Shown here one piece after another: positions 45,660-59,085 of a stretch of DNA of 64,000 nt. A model generated the notes under the pieces. The model did no database searches. It saw only the letters and a list, made by a program, of their open reading frames with translations, and was not told the DNA's origin. The position numbers and the translations under genes were made by a program. The stretch spans positions 62,001-126,000 of the forward strand of contig CM035230.1 in assembly GCA_020226215.1 (NCBI GenBank), in the 5' to 3' direction. This DNA is from Sindora glabra (Eukaryota; Streptophyta; Magnoliopsida; Fabales; Fabaceae). The first letter of the stretch is position 1; each line of letters begins with the position of its first letter.

Positions 45660-47070
45660 AGACTATCTTCTTTTATGGCCTAATTGACCACATTGAAAAT
45701 AGAGCCTATTCATTTTATTGCAAGGCCTCAAATGCTTGTCTCCATATTGAATACATCATGGTGGTTCCTTATAAAAATTGCTTTAATTTTGAGATTGTCT
45801 TTGCCAAAACTAGCAGGAGCATCCAAAAATTAAAAAAAAATGAAGGATTATTATGACCTCGCCCTTTAGAGGTACATTGCTTGCACTTTTAAGATAAAAA
45901 ACTGGAATAAATTGCCTTTTTTCATTGTCGAAAATATTGAATTGAGGCATTCCTCTCACACTAGTTGAATGACTTAGTCTTTCAAATCTATTGCATTTTC
46001 TTTTGGATTAAGCCTTTTACTCTTCTCAATCTTTAATTCAATGTTTCGCTTATAATGCCTAATTGATAATATCTTCAAATATGGTGTCTTTAATGACATG
46101 AGTAACATTGAAAAAGTGATCATGGAGACCATATGTAAATCTTTTAACATTTGTTCTTTTAATGAGAATAAAATATCCTATATAAAGAGATAAATGAATA
46201 AATTGGAAACATATTCATTGATAATCATTAATCCTTGTTTTCGGTATTAAAATTCTTGGATTTAGCTTCATAAATATTAGGAAGTAAAAATTGATTAATG
46301 AAGAGTTCTTGAAAGCTTGACTAAGGATTTGTAGGGTAGATTATCTATTTTCTATAAAACTGGTGAACCAAAAATGACTAGTATCTTCTAATTTGTAGTT
46401 AATAAGTTTAATAAGCATCAAATTAGAACAAGAAAGCAATTTGTCATATCACTTAATTTGATTAATAAATTGATGAGGATCAACATCAAAGTCTATTCCA
46501 TTAAAATGGGGAGGTTTCAATTTATTGAATTCATAGATGATTTAGAATTTGTTAATGAGCTCTTCTCTAGGTGGGGGTTAGTTTTATCCCTTTCTTTAAT
46601 TAGAAGGGCTTGGTCCTCCTAATCCCTATATTGTTCTTGCTTTTCTTTTCTTAGTAGAGAACTTAAACTACATTGGACAATAATTTTTAAGGAAAAGCAT
46701 CATTCCATAGAAGGATATTCTAATAATTATTTCCCTTATGTTTACCATTGTGAGCTTACAACCCTTTGTATGATTCTTCATGACTTGAATCACTAGCTCT
46801 ATAGCTATTGGAATCTATCATTAGCTAATTCAAGGAAGGTTTCAAACTTTTAATTCATACGCAAACATACCTACAAGCAATAATCCTATAAAAGCTCCAC
46901 CATCATTATTATTAAAATTTTAGGATTTTCTAAAATGGTATTAACGATGTGTGTTTCTAAACATGTACTTACCACTTATATAGTTTCAATTAATACCTAA
47001 ATAAGTAGTCATAACCATATCTTATCCATCCTATCCTAAGGCTTTTTAGTCCTACTTAATTCCTAAACCA
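45660..47070 (-). pseudogene. gag: Gypsy-3 gag and leader, broken
   Basis: Minus-strand Gag of gypsy-3. The zinc knuckle reads FQCGQLGHKRR (45700-45668), right at the gypsy-2 insertion, with its final Cys changed. Upstream are DRALLIKE-like QALLIKERDKTN (about 46625), then KPPHFNGIDFDVDPHQFINQI (46510-46450), LKLINYKLED and HFWFTSFI (about 46340), a typical capsid region of plant gypsy Gag. Stops and small indels break it. From about 46700 to the PBS at 47071 the sequence is leader without recognisable protein. The exact gag start is not clear. Confidence 0.75.
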
Positions 47071-47082
47071 TGCTCTGATATC
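47071..47082 (-). other. Gypsy-3 primer binding site
   Basis: The minus strand reads TGATATCAGAGC, one change from the initiator-Met tRNA PBS. It lies five bases inside the LTR edge at 47088. Confidence 0.8.
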
Positions 47083-47087
47083 AATTT

Positions 47088-47550
47088 TGTCATGATCCAC
47101 CTAGTCATGACTAGCATGGATCCTATTTCTTGTATCTATAACCTTGTTTGACTATTTTGGTATTGTCATGTAATTATTAAAAAACTAATTAACTTAACTA
47201 TTTAATTTATATTAATTAGATAAACATTTGCACTAAAAGTTCAAGTTTGTTCACATTATTATAATTATCGCTACTTGATCACACTACTGAAAGATTCCTT
47301 ACTCTTGAGAAGCTTGTAGTGGCTATGGAGTTTCAATCTAAACATCCAAAAAATGTTTAAGAGAAAAATAATGAGACTTCATCTCAGTAAACAAATAATC
47401 TACTTAATAAAATTATATCACAATCATGATTTCAAAATTTGTTTCTCACCACAATTTAACATTATAACCATTCATAGTTTTTAAGAGAAAGCAACATTAA
47501 TAATTAACATAAAATTCATAAACCAAAAATAAAAACTAATCCACCTTATA
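47088..47550 (-). repeat. Gypsy-3 5' LTR, segment 1
   Basis: TGTCATGATCC onward, colinear with 30631 to about 31135 of the left LTR. Interrupted at TTATA by the next element. Confidence 0.85.
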
Positions 47551-50500
47551 CGTCATATCTCGATTCTCAGGTATTGTGACCAGCGTAAATACACTTGACT
47601 TGTGTTAATATATAGTTGTCCTTACTATCCTCTAAGATATTTCTGATTTATCTACTTTCATAACTCTATTGAAAATAAGAATAAATATCTATAGAAAGTA
47701 AAACTAGCTACATGTAAAATTGAAAATTCAAAATATAATTTACAAATATCAAAATATTTGTACAAGAGTATGAAAGTTTTTCAAAAGCTAGAATTTATAC
47801 ACAAACACTATAAGAGGAAAAATTCCAAACTTGAACTATCATGTTTCCATTCAATATCTTCCTTAGGATTAGATTTGATAAATATGAAAGAAAAAGGATT
47901 TGACATATAACAAAACTAGAACTACTAAATTTATCCTCCTGTGAATGGTTTGGTAAAACAAGATTGATTACAAAAAGGGTTTGATTCATAGTTTAACTTC
48001 CTAAGATTTACAGCATAATCAATCTAAGTATCCACTATTGTCATATGGAATCTATAATGAAATGTAACTTGGAAAGTCTCGTAAAGAGATAGAAATGCCT
48101 TAGTGCAAATGTTAGTCATGTCTCTAGGATTCATGGTTAGAATCTATAAATAAAAATCTAACAACAAAGAGTGTGAGTATTAAAATACTTAGTGAGTGGT
48201 TACTATTCTCCTTTTCTAAAGAGTTTTTACCATATCAATTAGGTATAAATATAATAGTATAAAATAATAAATGATTAGGCTTTTATGTAAATTATTTACA
48301 AAATATGTTAAGAGAATGGCAATAATTGATACATATATTTCACCTTATATCTTTAATCCACCCTTATCCCCCTACACCTAAGGCACAAGGCCACCAACCT
48401 TATCCTTTTAACCCTTATCCTTCCTTTCTTTCTCTGTAAAGGATGCATATCTCCCCCTTATAATTGAAATTAAAGATGAGAAATATCAAGATGCTATCTG
48501 TAGCTTTAATTATTCATTTCATATGGTATGGTCAAAGTACCAACTATGCCATAAAAGTTTGTCATTCTTACATTTATTCAAATTTCATTATCACATAACA
48601 TTATACCTAAGGTTAATGCACAACTTTTCCATTCAAGATAATGACAATATTTAATCTCTTTGAATAGCTAGCAATTCATAAATCAAACCTCATCAATGTC
48701 TTACAAATTTCAATTACTTGCAATATTTATTAATAAGAAGTAACAAATATTGTTCTTGCTAGGTGGTAACAATTCTCACATGGTTTGGTGCCTTTTGAGC
48801 TCCCAAATCAATTCAAATTTTTATCTAAATTTTATTTAATGCTTCTATCATGATACTACACATCAAAAATCAATTTTCTTAGAATTTCTTAGCCCTCAAA
48901 TACTGTTACATAGTACCAAAATAAAGAATTTCAAAATAGGGTAGTATATGAGTAATTGGAATAAAAGCCTCCTTTTAATATTTAAATTAATTCCAATCAT
49001 CATCAAATTTTGATACAACATATTCAACATGATAAATAATAAAAAAATTCAATTATTTCACAAAAATTCCATGTGGGTGTTGTTCATATAAAATCAAAAA
49101 CTCAAAATTGTTAATTCTAGATAGTTTTGGAGTTATTGCTGAAAAAAGGGCTTTCTTAACATTCAAATCAATTCCAATTGCTACAATTTTTTATACAAGG
49201 TTGCTAACATATTAATAATCAAATACCATTAAATTATTCAACAAATAGCACCAAACTTTTACATACAAAATTTATAATTCTATTTTAAGCTATTGTAACT
49301 AAAATCCATACAAATTCACTTTTCATAACTCTAAAATTTTTCAAAAATTTTTAATTTTCTCCATACCTATCATAAAATTATTTATAATATTAAAACCCCA
49401 AAATTTGAAATTTAAATAATTTCTAATCATAGTTTCTATAAGGCAACAAAAATATTCCATAATCCTTCTTTGAAAGTTTTACTTCTAAATTCAACATGAA
49501 CTTATTGTCGTTTCTTAAAGAAAAATTGGATGAATGTTCTTCTATTAATATTATTACTATTATATCAATATCATATTATTATATTAACATTTATACAATA
49601 CTAAAATCAAATTATATAGCACCACAACTCATTAAACACCTATATTAGCATATACTACCATAATCTTCTCTTTTTATGGGAAAACTCAAAGGAACAAGAG
49701 ATAGTTGCCACTGGCCTTAAATCCTTAATTATTTAACCTTTCAAATTATTTTTAGAACAAAAAAAGAGAAAATTCCCTAAAAGAAACTAAAATTTAAAAA
49801 TTTTGGAGAGGAGATTATCATGAAAACTTAAAGACGATGAAAGAAAACTTATGTTACCTTCCAAGAATTTGATGAAACTATCTAGAGAACCTCTTAGAAT
49901 TTATTGAAGAATTAAAAACCCTAATAGAAAACCCTTAGGGAGTCACAAGTTTAGGGTAAGAAATGAGTTAAGAAATGAGAAAAATTTTATGCAAAAATGA
50001 CCTAAAAGGACTTTATATAAAACCCTAATTTCTAAGGCTTTCCTCATAAGCTTCTTCTTATTATTTTTTGTAAATTTTTTTTGATAAATCCAACACATGG
50101 GCTATGGTTTTTCTAGCTTAAAATCAAAATATTCTCTTCTCAAATTCACTACAATTTAGCCAAATAAAATGCCTAGAAATAATTACTAACAAATGCCCTT
50201 ATTTTTCTACTTATTTGCCTAATTGCTAAAAGTTTCTTCTACAAGATTATACTCTACTTGGGCCTCATTTTTTTCTAACTTTTGAAGTCAGATTTGGGCT
50301 CAAGAAAATTGAGATTTATCAACCTAAACAAGTCAAAATGATTAATTTTAATTTCAAGCCCAATCTCTAGGTTTTCAAGTTGTGTCATTTTTAGGCTATT
50401 GAGGCCCTAAATTTCTATGGGTCTTCATATAATTCTTTTCCATATTTAATATTAGATTTTTAATTATTTTTTGGCCCATGCTAGTATCTAATATAATTTC

Positions 50501-50642
50501 TACAAAAATTCTAACTAGATATAGCTCCAAACTACTTCTACAATTTATTCAAACTTCACCTGATTATCATACTTGGTTTCTGTTCGGGAGATTCCTACTT
50601 TAAATTCATTCTTAAACTTTTTACTTTATTCAGGATATTACA
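47551..50642 (-). mobile_element. Solo-LTR-like element A (3092 bp) in gypsy-3 LTR
   Basis: The left edge reads CGTCATATCTCGATTC, the right edge GGATATTACA; read on the minus strand it starts TGTAATATCC. Flanked by TTATA (47546-47550) and TTATG (50643-50647), a 5-bp duplication with one change. A minus-strand TATA-like box and leader-like region lie at about 50010. No coding region, PBS or second copy. It resembles element B (51061-53731) in several blocks, including the CCTTATCCTTT...ATGCATCT region (48400 and 52080). Long solo LTR, or a large non-autonomous derivative. Confidence 0.7.
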
Positions 50643-51060
50643 TTATGCTTCCCAATGAACTTTATCTATTTACAAATCTAATCTTATCCCTTTAGACACC
50701 TTATTTGATCACAAATAGATAACTAAATCTAATATTATTATTTCAAATTCATCATCTCTTCACTAACCCTCATTCAACATATCATCATCTCTTGCATATC
50801 AATCAATATTATAAAAATTTAGCATAATCAAAGAAATTCTTTAATTAAGTTTAATTTACTATTAATCAACTGTATACAAAGTATATCTATAATGCCTCTA
50901 CACATCACCACTTAGTACATTTCAATGAAAAATACCTCGAGTATTCAAGAATAATACTCAAGTATAGGCTCCTCTACAAGGGGACATACATAAATACTGG
51001 ATATACTTGAGTACCATATCCAAGTATTCGAAGATAGAGGCTAAAGGAGCTCTAGTATTT
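50643..51060 (-). repeat. Gypsy-3 5' LTR, segment 2
   Basis: Colinear with about 31136-31487 of the left LTR, including CTCTACACATCACCACTTAG and the AGTAT/ATACT dyads. Interrupted at AGTATTT. Confidence 0.85.
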
Positions 51061-51212
51061 TCATGACGTGTCTTATGGCTATCATGACTAGTGTAAAGAT
51101 ACTTAATTAGTACTAATATGCTAAATAAATATTTTTACAAGCCTCCATATTATTCTAATATCTTTATTCACTTAATATTATCAGAGAACATAGATGTCAA
51201 GACACAAAATAC

Positions 51213-51239
51213 AAAACTATATACATTAAAAGTTCTAAA

Positions 51240-51301
<62 letters not shown>

Positions 51302-51665
51302 CACATATACACACCCAAAAATTGTTTATACAAATATATAATTTACTTAACATATCAAATGATACAAAATCTTAGTTGGATCCATGGGGGTTCCATTCCT
51401 CTAAATTTGTATCCATGGAGGAAGAAAAAGCATCATTTCTAGCAAAACTTTCAAGAAAACTATATACATTAAAAGTTCTAAAGTCTAATATACATATATA
51501 TATATGTACATATATACACACCCAAAAATTATTTATATAGACATATAATTTACATAACATATCCAATGATATAGAATCTCAGTTCAATCTATCAGGATTC
51601 CATTCCTTTAGATATGTTTCTATAAAGGAAGAAAAAAAATTATTACTGGCATAGCTTTCAAGCTA
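51213..51665. repeat. Tandem duplication of 243 bp in element B
   Basis: Copy 1 at 51213-51455, copy 2 from 51456. Both start AAAACTATATACATTAAAAG and share ATACACACCCAAAAATT. Copy 1 carries a long (AT)n run (51246-51298); copy 2 has a short one. Confidence 0.85.
51246..51298. repeat. (AT)n microsatellite
   Basis: About 26 AT units; gives false Tyr-Ile open frames on both strands. Confidence 0.95.
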
Positions 51666-53731
51666 GGGAACCCGATAAAAAGGATATATTAAAATAGAAT
51701 TAGATTTTAAGTCTATTCTTCTAATATTACTTCATAATCTACTCTTACATTTATAGATATAAACTACATTTTGTATCAAAAAAGTATTTCATAGGTACTA
51801 TAGGGAGATTGAAAGGTCTTTATATAAGTATTAATTTGCTTTATCAGTTTCATGATCAATACTTGCAATTTAATTCAACAATAGAATGAGTATATAGTAT
51901 ACATAGTGAATGTTTACTCATTACCTTATTTAAGAGGGCTTTTACTATAAGAGGGTTAGTTTTATTTATGTGTAATTACTATTAAGTATCTTATGAAGAA
52001 CTTTCCTTATGTTTATCAACATATTTTACTATAGAAAATGGTAATAGTAAGTATACAAGTCTCACTTTTGATCCAACCTTATCCTTTGCCACCCTAAGTA
52101 ATAAACCACTAATATTTTCTCTTCACTACTAACCATGCATCTTCTTCTTTATGAAAGATGGTATATCTTGCCCTCACAATTCACAATATGTAGTAATAGG
52201 ATGATAAAATATCAACACTAAATTTATTCCAATGGGTATAACCGAATACTAACCATTCCATAAGTGTTTTACATAATTTGTCATTCTCTCATATTTATTC
52301 TCATCTTTTAAAGCATTATTATAAAGGTTGGTTTTTTGCCTTATTATCCTATCAATGATGATATTTCTTAGCCATGTAAGTGGCTTTTTAAGTTTTTATT
52401 ATTGTTCATAATATTTCCTACAAGTTTTATTAATATTTTACTTGCTAGAAATTAGGGATTCATATTATTATTAGAATCTTAGAAGCTCTAAAATAATTTT
52501 ATAATTTACCAAAATTTTGTCTTATATTCCTAGTACATTAGTAAGCATGAAATAATATTCATTACGCAAGTTTAATAACCTCAGGTTACTATTCTTATAG
52601 TAATAAATTAATGCTTTTAGAACATAATAACATATGAACACTTATAATTTAAGCAATTTTTCATCATTCAAATGGAAACTAATTGCTTCTAAACTTTGCC
52701 ATAACATTTTCAACATGTTAAATAAAGAATAACTAATTGTTGTACAATAAATTTCATGGTTTTGTCAATGTACTAAAGGTATAAATTCAGAGCTACTAAA
52801 TTTAGACAATACTAGAGTTGTAAAAATAAAGCTATCATTTATGTAACCAAGTCAAATGTAATTGCCACCAAATTTTGATGCAAGCATACTAACATCCTAG
52901 ATATCATATCTGAAAAGTTTCATAATTTTTATCAAACATTTGATGCCTCAAATTATTCAAAGCCCAAGACCTAATAGAATATGGTTCTGAAATTGGCAAT
53001 TTTGAGTATTTCATCTACAACTTAGTTTTTCATGTATCTAAAAAATTTTAAAAAGTCCTAATTTCTTCTATAATCATCCTAATACTAATTATGACCTTAA
53101 AATGTCAAGAATTGAAATTTTAAAAATTTCTAAGTGCTAAATACATGGATAACTACTTTAGGTGTCCAAATAGCCCTATTCGATTAGCAAATTATTACTC
53201 TAAAACCAATAAAAATAAGCCATTTTGAAGAGTAAAAGGGATTTATTGCAAATTAGACCCAATTTTCCATTTTCTTGAATACTTGCCCTTAGACTTTTTA
53301 AACATTTTTGGGCCTTGATATGGGCCATCATTTCTAAATGCTCACATACATTTTAGGCTTAAAAAATTGATTTAAGTCAATCCAAAAGTTTTAAAATTAA
53401 TCCATTTAATTTTTAACTCAAATTCTTACTTTTTAACATATCAAGATTTTAGAATTCCTATAAATTCCTACATGAATTTTCCTAAACTATTATTGGGTTC
53501 TTAATTAAACTTTGATCTATTTTAATGCTAATAAAATTTTAATAGAAATTCTAGTTAGACTCACATTTAAATTACCTTTACATTTTTCCTGAATTTCACC
53601 CAATTTTCCTACCAAATTTTTTATTCAAGTGTTTTTTAATAAAATTCCTATTTGGAATTCCTACTTCATTTAGGATATTTTCTTGAAAAAAATTCTATGT
53701 AAATTTTCTTATAATATTTTGGAATATTAAA

Positions 53732-54219
53732 AGTATTTAAGTATGGTACTCAAATATAGACTTCAAAATAGCAAGGCTCATATTTAAGTATGATACTCAA
53801 ATACTCAAAGGCATAAAGCAAAAAGACCTTTAGTATTAGAGTAGCATACTTGAATACATGCATCAATTGTGTTTACACATTAGGTAATACTCAAGTATTG
53901 ATTTTGGAAATTCCAAAAGTCAATTCAAAAATTTAGGTTTTCTAGCCAAATGCAAATGTTAACCCCCCCCACATGTAGCATTATTCATATATTATACACC
54001 ATACCACATTGCTATTTATGGCGTTTCCAACTCAAGTAACATAATTTCATTATGACAACAAAACCTTAGTTCTATTTATCAAAGAATCCAAAAATCAACT
54101 ATTAAAAAAATTTGAATTTAACATTTTCATCTAGTTTCCAAGTAGGTAGATTATCTACTTACCTTTAATTTAGAGGAGTGGACATTGAGCTAAGCTTAAA
54201 AATTGCAATTCTTTGCCTA
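53732..54219 (-). repeat. Gypsy-3 5' LTR, segment 3
   Basis: Colinear with about 31488-31980 of the left LTR (AGTATGGTACT, CTAGCCAAATGCAAAT, AAGTAGGTAGATTATCTACT). Ends CTA, the CACTA element target. Confidence 0.85.
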
Positions 54220-57132
54220 CACCATAACAAATCAACACTTATGTCATGGTCAAAATTATGGCACAAGATCAAAATTTTTGTAACTATGATATCTAGCCAC
54301 AGACATATCAGTTGAATGGTTTCGTGGCACAAATAAGCATGGTAAGGAAATCGTCATGAGAAAAAAGGTCTTGTGTTATAAATGATTTTTTTTCCATGAG
54401 TTCACTTGTGGCTAATAGGTTCTTCTAGCCATGAGTACAAACGTAATAAGAAAGATGTATCTATGGCTAATAACTCATATTACCATGAATAAAATCATGG
54501 CAAAAAAAATTATTATAAAAACTAATGTAATTAGCTAAAATAGTTTTTATATATCCAAATTGAATAGATTATTTAGCCAATTCAATTAAGTCCTATTTTA
54601 TTATTTTATTTGCATATCTACTAAGACCTATTAATGTTTTTTACCTATATTAGACGAGGCTAAATCGTTGAAACTCTATTTATCTAGAAATTATAAATTG
54701 CATTTACAAGGAATCAAACCTAAATCTCTAAGTTGAGAAATGCTAAGCCTTACCATTGTACTAGTTTGCTTCTTTAGTAATATGATACAATATATTTTAT
54801 ATAAAGTTTTAATTAACTAGTTGACTTCAAAAATAAAATTACACTCATATGATACTAATTATATAATAATAAAATATTACATAAATGCATATAATAAAAA
54901 AAATTAATACTAAAATGCGTTATGATTTTATTTTAAAAATTATTTTTTATAAACTAAATTCCCAGTTATTTCGTTGCTAATTTTCCTTGTATTAAATTTA
55001 TTTTTTACAAATATCTTATATTAATTTTATATTTCATAAATAATTAATTAGTTAATTTTATCCTTTTATTAATATTTTTCATTAATTATTATTAATTGAG
55101 TTATGACAAAATAAAAATAATTTTTTTACATCTTTTAAGTAATTTTTTTTATTTTCTAAAATTTTTTTAATAAAGGTTGAATTATAAGAAATAAATATCC
55201 ATACAAATCATAACTTTGAACTATTATGTATTTTTAAATTTTAATTCTATATTTAAATTTAAATTATTATAAATTATTATAAATTATTTATTTTTATTTT
55301 TTATTTATAATACATATTTTTATCATTCACAAAATAAGTCAAATCATTCGAACTTTCACAAATTTTTTATATTAATTTCATATATTATATATTATTTATA
55401 TTTAATTTTTATCCTTCCAATTTTTAAATCATTAACTTATTAATAAAATTTTAAATAAATAGACCAAATTAATTAAATTATTATTTAGAAGGAAAGAAAT
55501 TAATACAAATTATTTATGAGAAATAAAATAATACAATTGGAATTAATAAATGATGAAAATAAAAATTTAGACTATTTTATATACATCACACCCTTAAATA
55601 TAATTTAATTAAAATTTTTTAATATAATGATTTAATTATTATTAAATTATACATAATTATTATTTTCAATTTTTTAATGAAAGTTTTGTTAATATTATAG
55701 TAATGAATATAAAACTTATTATTACATATTTCTATAATAAAACTTATTATAACTTATTTCACAAATTATACTGTTTATATATAATATAGTGATCTTAGTA
55801 TTTTTCATAGTATATATATATATATCTTCTTTGTTAACACATTTTTTAAAAATAATGTGATGTGATAAAAAATAATTTTTTATAGTATTTTATACCTTAA
55901 ATGATCTATTTTTGTTTAATTGATATTTTAAAAATTGAACCAAATAATGAATTGAAAAAATTGCTACATATGTATGTATTATATATGTATATGCTATTCC
56001 TATTAATTTTTAATTTTAGTTTGTAAAGAATTTAAATTTATTGAATAATTATATAATATAATCTTTAATATATTATAATATTTATTTTATTGGTGGAAAG
56101 TTCAATAGTTATTGATTATTTATGAAAAATTATTGCATTTTAATAGATATTAAATTTGGTGTACATGTAAACAAAAGTGCTTAGGAGCTTAATAATTGAA
56201 CTCTTTCTTACATATCTTAAGATTTAGGATTCAACTCCTATGTTTATTATTTTAAGAAAAATAATAAAAATACATAACTATATAATTATGGGTAGTTTTA
56301 TCCTTTTATATATATTTTATGAATTGATTAATTAAAAATATTATATTTTATAAATTTTTTATTTTAATTGATTGGAGCTAATCAATTGATTAAATAAGTT
56401 ATTTACTAAAATTTTGAAACAATTGTTTAACTCAATTAATTAGTTAAAGGTCTTTAACTCAAGTAATGAGTTAGCTATTTGCTAAACATCCATAATATAT
56501 AAATATTTGTATTTTTTTATTATCTACCATATTGTAACATATTACACTTGTTATAAATAATTTTTTATATGTATAGTTACCAAATATAATATATTTAATT
56601 ATGATTTTATTCATAGAATTAATTTGTGGCTTAAGTAATACTTTACTATAAATAATTTTTTTAACTTATATGATAGAATAAATAATATTTTTTCGTAAGA
56701 AATATATACTTGTAACTTAATTTATGGCATTAAAGGATACCTTGTCACACAGATGTGTTTTTATAACTTAATTTATGATATTTTTTATCATAAGTGATAC
56801 TTTGCCACGAGTAAAATTTTTTTGTAGCACAAGTGATACTTTAGCATGAGAAATATATTCTCATAACTTAACTTTATGGCACAAGTGATATTTTATCATA
56901 AGTAAAATTTTTTCATAGCACAAGTGATACTTTGTCATAAAGATTGTGTTCCTATGGCTTAGTTCATAGCATAAGTGATATTTTATCATGGATAAATTTT
57001 TTTCAAGGTATAATTTTTAGTTTTTTGTACATTTATCTAAATTTTCTTGTTCCTATAGCAAGAGGTAAAATTGTCATGATTTTTGAATTTCTATGACATA
57101 ATTCATGACACAAATGTTAATTTGTTATAGTG
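54220..57132. mobile_element. CACTA (En/Spm) transposon, non-autonomous, 2913 bp
   Basis: Left end CACCATAACAAATCAACACT; the right end inverted reads CACTATAACAAATTAACATT, continuing into matched subterminal sequence (TTATGTCATG and TTGTGTCATG). Flanked by the 3-bp duplication CTA (54217-54219 and 57133-57135). Both subterminal regions, especially 56730-57000, are packed with GCACAAGTGATACTTT and TATCATAAGT words, as in CACTA elements where transposase-binding repeats lie there. The interior is very AT-rich with no transposase frame. Confidence 0.88.
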
Positions 57133-57490
57133 CTAACAAAATTAGATTGAGATGGATTAAAACCCATTTTTTCCGAATTTGCTAATGTCTAAAAATACAG
57201 GAGAAATGATAGATTGTTAGGAGTTTGTAGGTCATAAGTGGAAAATTGTAATTTTAATAGACCATTAAAGATAAATTTGGAAACATATTCCTAAATTTCC
57301 TCCATATATCCTTCTAACTTTACAAGAACTTATGATTAACTTAATTACACCTAATTTCATCATAATATCCTATTCTCTTAAATTAATCACTTAGCTTAAA
57401 TCTATTTACAATATTTCCTATTTACTAACACATCTATGAAATTTCTAATTAATTAATTAAAATAAAGATTATAAAATATTCAAGGTGTAG
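57133..57490 (-). repeat. Gypsy-3 5' LTR, segment 4
   Basis: Colinear with about 31985-32496 of the left LTR with some shortening; ends in ATAAAATATTCAAGGTGTAG as the left LTR does. CATC follows. Confidence 0.85.
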
Positions 57491-57494
57491 CATC

Positions 57495-59049
57495 ACATGA
57501 GAATGACATATATATAACACATTATGAAATAAGATATGGAGTTACCATTAACTAGGGCAATGCAATTCATGGTTTCCATAGGAAAATGCATTATATAAAT
57601 ATTAAAAAAAATTGATAAAGCAAAAATAAAAGAGGATGTACTAAGAATGGATGTTGGACATGAGCTATGGATATGAGAAAAATGATGCATCTTGTATAAT
57701 CATGCATTATATATTGCCTCATAATTATTTGTGATTGACTTGTATTCTATATATCTATGAATAACATTGTTATTCTATTGAATTTATTCATGATCAAGAG
57801 AATGAGATTATACAAAAGTAAATATACAATGCTTGTATTTGTGGATTGCTCACTAGGTTTATGTGATTTACTAGCGCATTTAAAAATGCTATGTACTCAA
57901 CCAAACCATTAGGATGTCGATACTTAACAATGTTGTGCTCATCCATATTTAGGAATGATTAGGGACCATTTACATCCACTTTTACTACATTCCAGTATGG
58001 AGCTTAACTAGTGTCAAATTTATAGTAAGGCCTAACATAAGTACTAGGTAGGATTCAATACACCCTAACTATTAATTGGGGATTGCCTTAATAGACTTTT
58101 CATGTAAATTATAAGAGATTTTAATTTTGTATATGGCCTATAATTTACTACAAATTATGGCCTTAGTAGGATAGTCTTTTAATTGTTTGCATTTTGATGC
58201 AAGGATCGTCACTTTTCTTTTTTGAAAGGTCAACTATGTTAAACAATCACAAAAAACTTCATATGCTTAATTGGATATGTTAGATTCAGAAACTCATTTT
58301 AGGAAAAAAAAAATCATTAGGCCATCTAATTATAAGGATTTAGTATATTAAAGTTAAAGTTATTATACCAAGGTTTGTTTAATCAATAAATTTGTCTTTT
58401 CTTATCTACTCCACTCCAAATTTTTATTTCATATTTATTATATTAGCATTTTATTTTCACCCAATTTTCTCGTTTATACTTTCTCATTGAAATTTACTCA
58501 TTTCTGCAAAAGTTTCTTCCCACTATATTTATTTGCCAAAATAAATTTGATGTTTGAGTTTTTGAATATATAACTTAAATTTTAAAATTCTAGAATTCAA
58601 AAGGGGATGCGACAATTTCTAGATATTAAATAATAACATGTAGAAGTTATTTTACTATTTTGAATTCATTTTATTTTATTGTAATGACAATTTTGAACTA
58701 AATAAGTTTTATTTAATCTATACCAATGTTAAAATATTTGGTCAACTATATTTAATTTTATGGATTCCATACAATTTTAAGAAATATAATATTAAGAAAA
58801 TGACTATATATTTATGTCACTAAAGACAAAAAAATTAGAATTCTAAAAGAAAGAGTAAAAATAATAGTTTAGAATTTATAAAGGCATAAGTTTGTTTTAA
58901 ATAGTGGCAGCCATTATAACATTGTAGTAAAAAAATATAAGCAGAAATAGTAAGATATAAAGAAAAAATAATTTGATTGATAAATAAATGGATTAAGTTA
59001 ACTATATATTTAAGGGTCATGGTATCCATTGGCTACTTGTGGGCTTAGG
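57495..59049. other. AT-rich non-coding DNA
   Basis: No gene or complete transposon recognised. The short open stretches at 57493-57690 and 58835-59029 (minus) show no protein features. Confidence 0.55.
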
Positions 59050-59085
59050 GTGATTACAAGCTCCCCATTTAGAGCTTGTTTTTTA

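Larger units (their letters stand above)
51061..53731 (-). mobile_element. Solo-LTR-like element B (about 2.67 kb) in gypsy-3 LTR
   Basis: Begins TCATGACGTGTCTTATGG right after AGTATTT (51054-51060); the host LTR resumes with AGTATTT at 53732-53738, so a target duplication of at least 5 bp is present. It is related to element A by scattered blocks and by its starting words, which also resemble the gypsy-3 LTR start. Contains a TA microsatellite and a 243-bp tandem duplication. No coding region. Confidence 0.68.
30627..57494 (-). mobile_element. Gypsy-3: nested host retrotransposon with six insertions
   Basis: Old minus-strand Ty3-gypsy element whose LTRs are 30631-32496 and the four pieces of the right LTR between 47088 and 57490. 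CATC flanks it on both sides (30627-30630 and 57491-57494), probably a 4-5 bp target duplication. Its gene order on the minus strand is gag, protease, RT, RNase H, integrase. Six later insertions sit inside: 33894-35863 (hAT), 37774-39197 (solo LTR), 39603-45654 (gypsy-2), 47551-50642, 51061-53731 (solo-LTR-like) and 54220-57132 (CACTA). Without them the element is about 8.7 kb. All coding parts are decayed. Confidence 0.85.
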
